Shown piece after piece: positions 43,406 to 49,363 of a stretch of DNA of 64,000 nucleotides. Both the position numbers and the translations under genes were made by a program. Numbering within the stretch: the first letter of the stretch is position 1; each line of letters begins with the position of its first letter. This stretch comes from Flavipsychrobacter sp. (GTDB taxonomy: Bacteria > Bacteroidota > Bacteroidia > Chitinophagales > Chitinophagaceae), in contig JAFIGV010000014.1 in the NCBI GenBank assembly GCA_017849575.1, positions 310,001-374,000 on the forward strand. Reading direction: 5' to 3'. Below the pieces are notes generated by a model. It was not told the origin of the DNA and did not search any database. It saw nothing but the letters and a program-made list of their open reading frames with translations.

Positions 43406-44289
43406 GTCTTCCAAAAGTCAAAATAGTTAAACCATTGTGCGGGATATTGCCTGAGTCTTCTCTCCACCTCCACTACATAGTCGTCAAGCATCCGCTCCAT
43501 CCCTTCCGTTCCCCTGCCTTCGTAAATCCGGGCAGGTTCTGCATAAAAATGGTAGTGAAAATTAGTTTCTTTAAAAGCAAAAACAAAACACACGGGAGCC
43601 TTTAACTTGGCAGCAAGGATGAAGGGACCTGCGGGAAAATGTGCCGGTGCACCGATAAAATCGTGCGTCATGGTGCGCTGCTCCGGACGAAAACGGTCGC
43701 CATGCAGGCAGATCAGTTCGTTTCGCGCCAGCGCTGCTGAGATTTCGTAGATATGGGAAAGATCGTCTTTGATAAGGATGACGTTGAAGGATCTCTTGCT
43801 TTCAAACTGATCCATATATTCTTTCATTTGCTGCTCCTCACCATCATACATCACAATATTGATCGGCGCTTCTACCATTTTTAGCAGATGACCTGCCACC
43901 TCCCAGTTGCCCAGATGAGCACTGAGTAAAATGCCTCCCTTGCCTTCTTCTACCAGTTGTTGGATATGGTGTACGCCTTCGTGTGTAAAGCTAAGCTGAC
44001 TACCGATGCCGGCAAGTACAGCAATCTTATCAATGAGTGTCTGACCGAAAATGATGATATTTTTCCGGATCAGTTGTGTGGTTTGCTTTTTGTCAAAACC
44101 CAGCCGATCGGCATATAGACTTCGTAGCGGGCGCGTAGCAGCGGGGACAAACCAGCGATAGTATAGCGTAACAAAATGCAGCAAGCCATAGGCGGGTTTT
44201 AGGCCACCACTTCTTAACAAACCCACAAAGATCCTGTACCCCAGTTTAGAACCACGGGAGCGGCCCTCCCATGCTGGCTGATCAGGCAT
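43402..44289 (-). CDS. LpxL/HtrB-like lysophospholipid acyltransferase
   Basis: Membrane-associated acyltransferase of 295 residues. The catalytic H(x)4E is H125-E130 in SAHLGNWEVAGHL, the LpxL form. Other marks are 'DKIAVLAGIG' and 'CLHGDRFRPEQRTMTHDFIGAPAHFPAGP'. An N-terminal hydrophobic segment (residues ~18-48) would anchor it to the inner membrane. In flexirubin/aryl-polyene loci such enzymes attach a fatty acyl or polyene chain to a lipid. It overlaps the ACP gene by 8 bp and the dehydratase gene by 4 bp. Confidence 0.85.
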   Translation of the reverse strand: MPDQPAWEGRSRGSKLGYRIFVGLLRSGGLKPAYGLLHFVTLYYRWFVPAATRPLRSLYADRLGFDKKQTTQLIRKNIIIFGQTLIDKIAVLAGIGSQLSFTHEGVHHIQQLVEEGKGGILLSAHLGNWEVAGHLLKMVEAPINIVMYDGEEQQMKEYMDQFESKRSFNVILIKDDLSHIYEISAALARNELICLHGDRFRPEQRTMTHDFIGAPAHFPAGPFILAAKLKAPVCFVFAFKETNFHYHFYAEPARIYEGRGTEGMERMLDDYVVEVERRLRQYPAQWFNYFDFWKT

Positions 44290-44536
44290 TGACGGCTTCT
44301 AATCGGTTGGAAACGTAGTTGTAGAAATCCTGAATGGTTACCATGGTCTGGAAATCTTCAGGCTTTACCTTAAATCCGAAATTTTGTTCAATGGCCACTA
44401 CAAGGTCGATGTAGTCCAGGCTGTCGAGGTCGAGTGTAGCTTTGAGATCAGCTTCCGGCGTTATAGCCTGCTCATCCACCTCAAAATCTTCCACCATAAA
44501 GGCATTAATGCGAGAAATAATTTCCTGCTGATTCAT
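44282..44536 (-). CDS. Acyl carrier protein
   Basis: Acyl carrier protein of 84 residues. The phosphopantetheine attachment serine is S39 in LDLDSLDYIDLVVAIEQ. The rest is a small acidic four-helix bundle as expected. It is the first gene of the lipid mini-cluster, behind a -7 promoter element at 44623-44630. It is a dedicated ACP of the cluster rather than the housekeeping AcpP, whose usual neighbours (fabF, rnc) are absent here. Confidence 0.9.
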   Translation of the reverse strand: MNQQEIISRINAFMVEDFEVDEQAITPEADLKATLDLDSLDYIDLVVAIEQNFGFKVKPEDFQTMVTIQDFYNYVSNRLEAVNA

Positions 44537-44622
44537 ATATGCTCCGTTTGCTTTCTTTTGGGGTAAATATTCAATGATAAAAATAACAAAACTGCTTTCG
44601 ATTGCCCTTTACCAATGGGGAG

Positions 44623-44630
44623 CAAAGTTA
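44623..44630 (-). promoter_or_regulatory. -7 promoter element for the lipid mini-cluster
   Basis: Read leftward, TAACTTTG (44630-44623) fully matches TAnnTTTG. At 20 bp upstream there is TTTCT rather than TTG, so the -33 box is poor. A leader of about 80 nt would precede the ACP gene. Confidence 0.55.
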
Positions 44631-44729
44631 TAAAAATTGAACTTTATAACAGAAAAATTCACTGATAGTTGGACAATACGCTCCCTATCTGACAGAATAA
44701 AAAAACTGCACGAAACTCACGAAGATCTG

Positions 44730-44743
44730 AACCGGGCCCGGTT
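44730..44743. repeat. 14-bp perfect palindrome
   Basis: AACCGGGCCCGGTT is self-complementary over 14 bp. It lies 51 bp beyond the stop codon of the gene at 44794, between it and the lipid mini-cluster promoter. There is no T-run, so it is more like a protein-binding site than a terminator. Confidence 0.5.
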
Positions 44744-44793
44744 TGATGCTCCGGCAAAAGTTACTTGTTGCTGTTCTGAAAAAAATGAAGCGG

Positions 44794-45057
44794 CTAAAAG
44801 TGGATATCTATAATGCTGTGCAGCGGTATGAGCATGCCCCCTTTCAGTTGAAGATATCCATCGGTGAGCGACCAGACGGTCGTTTCTACTTCTTTGGGGC
44901 CCTGAGTGGTTTCGAAGATAATGTGTGTCTTTCCCTTGTATTCGTTACCGAGACGAACAGCGTATTCCAATTCTTTTTTCCAGCGCTCAGTATTATCAAC
45001 AAAGGCGGGAACGATTTTATAAAGCGGAATGTCCTCTTTGGCAATCACAGCAGACAT
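44794..45057 (-). CDS. Conserved small protein of unknown function
   Basis: Protein of 87 residues with no signal peptide or membrane segment. It begins MSAVIAKEDIPLYKIV and contains two short charged helices and several strand-like parts (YKGKTHIIFETTQGPKEV; YLQLKGGMLIPLHSIIDIHF). I believe similar proteins occur widely in Bacteroidota, without a known role. It is divergent from the 45254 gene. Confidence 0.65.
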   Translation of the reverse strand: MSAVIAKEDIPLYKIVPAFVDNTERWKKELEYAVRLGNEYKGKTHIIFETTQGPKEVETTVWSLTDGYLQLKGGMLIPLHSIIDIHF

Positions 45058-45138
45058 AGGAAGTGTTTTGTAACCTAAGTTAAAACAATTTTTATCGCAA
45101 GATGGTTGGGCCGTTCACTAAATGCACTTTTTAACGGA

Positions 45139-45185
45139 TACTTTTGTTTTGTCCCTGAGTTGTGTAGCTTTGTTATCCCTGAGTT
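45139..45185 (+). promoter_or_regulatory. Promoter region with direct repeats upstream of the 45254 gene
   Basis: TAGCTTTG (45165-45172) is a full -7 match, with TTTG (45143-45146) 18 bp upstream as the -33 box. A second full -7 match, TACTTTTG (45139-45146), overlaps this -33 box. The 10-bp direct repeat TCCCTGAGTT occurs at 45152-45161 and 45176-45185, flanking the -7 box and spaced 24 bp apart, which suggests a regulator binding site. Confidence 0.55.
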
Positions 45186-45253
45186 AACCCCTGCAACCCA
45201 CGCTCTCTATCGTTCAACAGGAGATTACCTTCGAAAAATAAAATTGAACGCCC

Positions 45254-45514
45254 ATGTATATCTACTATTTTTTGGATCAGGAAGAAGTTGCTCCACGCCA
45301 CTTTCAAAGAATATCAGATAAGGCTGCCCTCTGCACCAGTAAGATCAAAGAATACGGAGAGGTCATTGACCACGCCGACGGAGCGATGGTGCTGACCTAC
45401 CAAACTGAGAACGACAGCATCTTTGTGCGCGATACCAGTGCAGCGCGTGTGGTTCGAAAGATTGTTTCCGAAATGAAAGCACTTGGGTTAAAGATCAGTT
45501 TGCTGCCTGCCTGA
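45254..45514 (+). CDS. Small protein of unknown function
   Basis: Protein of 86 residues, soluble by sequence, with no recognised domain. It begins MYIYYFLDQEEVAPRHF and includes two Lys/Arg-rich helices (RISDKAALCTSKIKEYG; ARVVRKIVSEMKALG) around a short strand pair. A strong promoter with direct repeats precedes it. Its stop is 3 bp from the end of the convergent dioxygenase gene. Function unknown. Confidence 0.6.
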   Translation: MYIYYFLDQEEVAPRHFQRISDKAALCTSKIKEYGEVIDHADGAMVLTYQTENDSIFVRDTSAARVVRKIVSEMKALGLKISLLPA

Positions 45515-45517
45515 AAA

Positions 45518-46414
45518 TCAGCCTGCACTCCACTTTACCGAGGTCATGCTAAGTGAGCCGGCAATGAGCTGATCGTTAAATATTTCGGGCTCGTCTGTCC
45601 TGGCTTGTAAGCCAAGCACGTACATCAAAGGATAGTAATGATCCGGCGTAGGCACCGCCAGTTTTGCAGCCGCACCAAGCCGATCGTACCTGATAAGCGC
45701 ATCGTGGTTGCCTGAGCGTATATGTTTTTTAAAAAGTTCGTTCATTTCTATTGCCCAATCGAAGCCATAGGGCTCGTTGATCGCTGAAAATCCACCTGAC
45801 GGCAAGCGTATCCGGCCCAAATTGTGCACCATATTACCACTTGCCAAAATCAAGACACCTCGTTTGCGGAGTGCCGCCAGTTCCTTCCCAAGGTCATAAT
45901 GGTACTGCGCGGGCTGTTGATAATCTATACTCAATTGTAACACCGGAATCTTCGCCTCAGGATACATTTGTTTCACCACACTCCAGGCTCCATGGTCCAA
46001 TCCCCAGTCATGATCGAGCGCTACAGAAGTTTGCCGGATAAGCGATGCCGTTTCCTGCGCCCATGACGTGCTACCCGGCGCCGGATATTCTACCTCATAC
46101 AGTTCTTTCGAAAATCCACCGAAATCATGAATCGTACGCGGATGCTCCATAGCGGTAACTGCAGTGCCCTTGGTGAGCCAGTGTGCCGAAATGACAAGTA
46201 CCGCTTCAGGGACAGGTATAGACTGCGCCATTTGTTTCCAGCGTCGGGTAAATTCGTTATCCTCTATACCATTGGTAGGCGATCCATGACCGACAAACAA
46301 TACCGGCATCGTTGCATTTTGCCGGGATAAACTGGCAGTAAAACCCTTCAGATCAGAAAGTGTGTGCATGGCTCCGGCTGTAGCTATGATGTTTAAAAAA
46401 TGTCTTCTCTTCAT
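45518..46414 (-). CDS. DODA-type extradiol aromatic ring-opening dioxygenase (YgiD-like)
   Basis: Class III extradiol dioxygenase of 298 residues from the ATG at 46414, which gives an N-terminal MKRRHFLNIIATAG that looks like a twin-arginine-like or lipophilic leader; the frame is open further upstream. Core motifs are 'VLFVGHGSPTNGIEDNEFT', 'VISAHWLTKGTAVTAMEH' (metal His) and 'LDHGAWSVVKQMYPEAKIPVLQLSI'. Family members open L-DOPA or similar catechol rings with non-haem iron or zinc. The substrate here is unknown. Confidence 0.85.
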   Translation of the reverse strand: MKRRHFLNIIATAGAMHTLSDLKGFTASLSRQNATMPVLFVGHGSPTNGIEDNEFTRRWKQMAQSIPVPEAVLVISAHWLTKGTAVTAMEHPRTIHDFGGFSKELYEVEYPAPGSTSWAQETASLIRQTSVALDHDWGLDHGAWSVVKQMYPEAKIPVLQLSIDYQQPAQYHYDLGKELAALRKRGVLILASGNMVHNLGRIRLPSGGFSAINEPYGFDWAIEMNELFKKHIRSGNHDALIRYDRLGAAAKLAVPTPDHYYPLMYVLGLQARTDEPEIFNDQLIAGSLSMTSVKWSAG

Positions 46415-46567
46415 AGAAGCTTCTGCAAATCTAACTACATTTGAAGGGATGCAGGTATTAGGCACCCCGTAGTGGAAAAAACAGCATATGAGCAGCTTAA
46501 ATAGCTTATCCTTAACGTTTTGAGGCGCGCTTATTGACTTATTTAAAGCGAAACAAAACGTCCCGAA

Positions 46568-47011
46568 ATGAAACGATTAAGCATTCTTTTATCCGCAGCA
46601 GGTATACTATTATTAAGCTCCGCAGGCTGGAGCACCGATTTTTCGAAAGCACAGAAAGTAGCCGAGCGCGAGCATAAATACATTTTGTTGAAATTCTCCG
46701 GGTCGGACTGGTGTATCCCCTGCATTCGTATGGAAAAGAACATTTTCAGTCAGGATACTTTTCAGGATTTTGCTCAGGAAAATCTCGTGATGGTGAATGC
46801 AGACTTTCCCCGATTGAAGAAAAACATGCCCGAAAAGGCGATAGCAAAGCAAAATGAAACGCTGGCAGAACAGTATGATAAAGAGGGACATTTTCCCTAC
46901 ACGGTGCTCCTCGATGCTGATGGCAAGGTTTTAAAGGTTTGGGATGGCGACCCCGGCATTAGTCCGGTGGATTTCATCGAACAAATCGACGCAGTAAAGC
47001 ATGCTGATTGA
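46568..47011 (+). CDS. Thioredoxin-fold periplasmic protein, first gene of the ApbE operon
   Basis: Protein of 147 residues with a signal peptide (MKRLSILLSAAGILLLSSAG). The thioredoxin-like domain has the redox pair C49-x2-C52 (SDWCIPCIRMEKN). Other elements are 'DFAQENLVMVNADFPRLKK' and 'HFPYTVLLDADGKVLKVWDG', as in thioredoxin_7/DUF255-like proteins. It is the first of four overlapping or nearly abutting genes; the stop overlaps the apbE start by 11 bp. A role in keeping an extracytoplasmic partner reduced is likely. Confidence 0.88.
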   Translation: MKRLSILLSAAGILLLSSAGWSTDFSKAQKVAEREHKYILLKFSGSDWCIPCIRMEKNIFSQDTFQDFAQENLVMVNADFPRLKKNMPEKAIAKQNETLAEQYDKEGHFPYTVLLDADGKVLKVWDGDPGISPVDFIEQIDAVKHAD

Positions 47012-47951
47012 CACAAGCACGGAACTAAGCCAATATTCAAGACTTACCCGCCTCATGGGTAATCGGTTCGGGATCACGGTGGTCTCGACTGATGCTCAGG
47101 AGGCGGATTTTTTTATAGATGCTGCCATCGGCGAAATCCGGAGAATTGAAGATGTATTGACTACGTTTAAGGAAAGCAGCGAAACAAATCAAATCAATGC
47201 TGCTGCCGGCTTGCATCCAGTATCGGTAAGCGAAGAAGTGTTTCAACTGATAAAACGCGCTCAGCGAATCTCAGCACTCACACAGGGCGCATTCGATATT
47301 AGCTACGGTGGCACAGATAAGCGGCTATGGAACTTCGACACACATATGCAGTGTCTGCCCGATGCCCAACAGGCAAAAGCGGCAGTCAGAAAGATTGACT
47401 ATCGCAAGGTGATTCTGGACGAAACGGAGCGCACTGTATTGTTGAGAGAAAAAGGCATGCGTATCGGCTTTGGGGGCATCGGTAAAGGCTATGCGGCAGA
47501 AAAAGCAAAAAGATTGCTGCAGAAAATGGGCGTAGCCAGTGGTGTCGTCAATGCTGCAGGCGACCTTGCTGCCTGGGGCAAAAGACCCGATGGATCGGCC
47601 TGGACCGTAGGCATTGCCGATCCGAATTCAAAATGGCTTCCGTTTTCCCATCTCGATATTTCCGACATGGCTGTGGCCACTTCCGGCAATTATGAAAAAT
47701 TTGTAATGATCGACGGCAAACGTTATGCTCACACTATTGACCCGCGCACGGGTTTGCCCGTAGAAGGCATAAAAAGCACAACCATCATTTGCCCCAATGC
47801 AGAGATTGCCGATGCGATGACTACGCCCGTCATGATCATGGGCATACGCGCCGGCCTTGATATGATTAACCAGATGCGCGACATCGCCTGCATCATCATT
47901 GACGACAATAACACCCTCTTCACCTCGAAAAACATCAGGACCATAAGATGA
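47001..47951 (+). CDS. apbE: FAD:protein FMN transferase (ApbE) without a signal peptide
   Basis: ApbE of 316 residues; it transfers FMN from FAD to a Thr or Ser of a target protein. Motifs seen are 'FGGIGKGYAAEKA', 'GVVNAAGDLAAWG', 'MAVATSGNYEKF', 'HTIDPRTGLPVEG' and the metal site 'AEIADAMTTPVMIMG'. Most bacterial ApbE proteins are lipoproteins; this one starts directly with soluble sequence (MLIDTSTELSQYSRLTRLMG) and has no hydrophobic leader. It overlaps the thioredoxin gene by 11 bp and the DUF4266 gene by 4 bp. The target is not proven. Confidence 0.93.
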   Translation: MLIDTSTELSQYSRLTRLMGNRFGITVVSTDAQEADFFIDAAIGEIRRIEDVLTTFKESSETNQINAAAGLHPVSVSEEVFQLIKRAQRISALTQGAFDISYGGTDKRLWNFDTHMQCLPDAQQAKAAVRKIDYRKVILDETERTVLLREKGMRIGFGGIGKGYAAEKAKRLLQKMGVASGVVNAAGDLAAWGKRPDGSAWTVGIADPNSKWLPFSHLDISDMAVATSGNYEKFVMIDGKRYAHTIDPRTGLPVEGIKSTTIICPNAEIADAMTTPVMIMGIRAGLDMINQMRDIACIIIDDNNTLFTSKNIRTIR

Positions 47952-48160
47952 AAAGAATGCGCAAAATCAGCTTGCTCCTGCTGCTGCCACTGACATCCTG
48001 CGTGCCGGTAAAAGAATACCAGAAGCAATATATCAACGATGCAGAAATGCAGCTCTCTGCACGAAAGACGGAACGATTTGAAAACAGCTTTCAATCTTAC
48101 CGCGAAGGCGCAGCGGGCGCAAACGGCGGTAAAACGGGAGGCGGATGCGGATGCAACTAA
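47948..48160 (+). CDS. DUF4266 lipoprotein with Gly/Cys C-terminal tail
   Basis: Protein of 70 residues. A lipobox (PLTSC, Cys at residue 18) marks it as a lipoprotein. The mature part is short and polar (VKEYQKQYINDAEMQLSA), then 'SYREGAAGANGGKTGGGCGCN' closes the protein, with Cys at 67 and 69. I recall this tail being conserved in the DUF4266 family; its function is unknown. It overlaps apbE by 4 bp and precedes the DUF3570 gene by 10 bp. Metal, flavin or thiol chemistry at the tail is possible but unproven. Confidence 0.85.
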   Translation: MKRMRKISLLLLLPLTSCVPVKEYQKQYINDAEMQLSARKTERFENSFQSYREGAAGANGGKTGGGCGCN

Positions 48161-48170
48161 ATAAGCGCTC

Positions 48171-49358
48171 ATGAAGAAGATTTCCCTAGCACTACTATTG
48201 CTTTGCTCAAATATTTTAGGCGCTTTCGCTCAAAGTGCCGATACCTCGGCTGAACACTATAAAAGCAGAAAACTCAAGCTTTCTGAGGTCAATCTGGTGT
48301 CCTCCTATTATAGTCAGGATGGAGATAACTCCGCCGTAACGGGAGGAGTCGGAAGTGAACAACTCACGGATTTTGCCAACAACCTGGAACTGAAATTTGT
48401 GAAACCTGCCAGAAACGAAAAAACACATACGTTCACCCTCGACGTAGGCATTGATCATTATTCATCTGCTTCGTCCGACAAAATTGACCCGACCACTATG
48501 TCTTCGGCTTCATCGGCCGATACGCGTATTTACCCTTCGCTCAACTGGTCTTTAAAAGACGACAAACACCACAGCACATTTGGCGCGGGCATTTACTACT
48601 CCACCGAATATGATTATAAATCTTTCGGGCTGGGGCTCAACTTTGCTAAAGCTTCCCAAGACAACAATCGCGAGTTCTCTGCACACCTTCAGGCATATTG
48701 GGATACCTGGCACGTGATCCTGCCGGTTGAACTTCGAACAACCCACGGCAAGGAAGAAACGAACCAGCCGCGTAACTCTTACAGCGCATCTTTTTCACTT
48801 TCTCAGGTCGTCAATCCCAGGCTCCAACTTGCCTTGCTTGCAGATGTAATTTATCAGCAAGGATTGCTCGCTACGAAATATCAGCGCGTTTACTTCAACG
48901 ATTTTTCAGAGCTCAGCGAAACATTACCGGACACCCGTCTCAAGATTCCACTGGGTATCCGGGCGCATTATTTTTTGGGCGACCGGTATGTGCTGCGCGG
49001 ATATTATCGCTTTTATTTCGACGACTGGGGATTGTCTGCACACACCTTAAGTGCTGAAGTTGCCGTCAAGATCAATCCGTTCCTTTCGGTGAGCCCCTTC
49101 TACCGTTTCTATACGCAAACGGCAGTGAAATATTTTGCTCCTTACGGCAGGCACAACCGCGGCGAAACCTATTATAGCAGCGACTACGATCTTTCCAATT
49201 TCGTAAGCCACTTCTTTGGTGTCAACCTGCGCTGGGTGCCTGAGAACGGGGTGCTGCGTATCAAACATTTTACGAGTGCCGAGCTCAGATATGGTCATTA
49301 TATGCGCGACACCCCGCTAACTTCAGACATTATCACGCTGGCGTTGGGCTTCAAATAA
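48171..49358 (+). CDS. DUF3570 outer-membrane beta-barrel-like protein
   Basis: Protein of 395 residues with a signal peptide (MKKISLALLLLCSNILGAFAQ). The mature part shows alternating strands with aromatic ends (e.g. HYFLGDRYVLRGYYRFYFDDW, LSVSPFYRFYTQTAVKYFAPYG) typical of an outer-membrane barrel; the last residue pattern fits barrel insertion. Near the mature N-terminus is 'QDGDNSAVTGGVGSEQL' (about residues 49-65), which resembles a flavin attachment site loosely. It closes the thioredoxin-ApbE-DUF4266 operon. The substrate is unknown. Confidence 0.85.
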   Translation: MKKISLALLLLCSNILGAFAQSADTSAEHYKSRKLKLSEVNLVSSYYSQDGDNSAVTGGVGSEQLTDFANNLELKFVKPARNEKTHTFTLDVGIDHYSSASSDKIDPTTMSSASSADTRIYPSLNWSLKDDKHHSTFGAGIYYSTEYDYKSFGLGLNFAKASQDNNREFSAHLQAYWDTWHVILPVELRTTHGKEETNQPRNSYSASFSLSQVVNPRLQLALLADVIYQQGLLATKYQRVYFNDFSELSETLPDTRLKIPLGIRAHYFLGDRYVLRGYYRFYFDDWGLSAHTLSAEVAVKINPFLSVSPFYRFYTQTAVKYFAPYGRHNRGETYYSSDYDLSNFVSHFFGVNLRWVPENGVLRIKHFTSAELRYGHYMRDTPLTSDIITLALGFK

Positions 49359-49363
49359 AAGCA

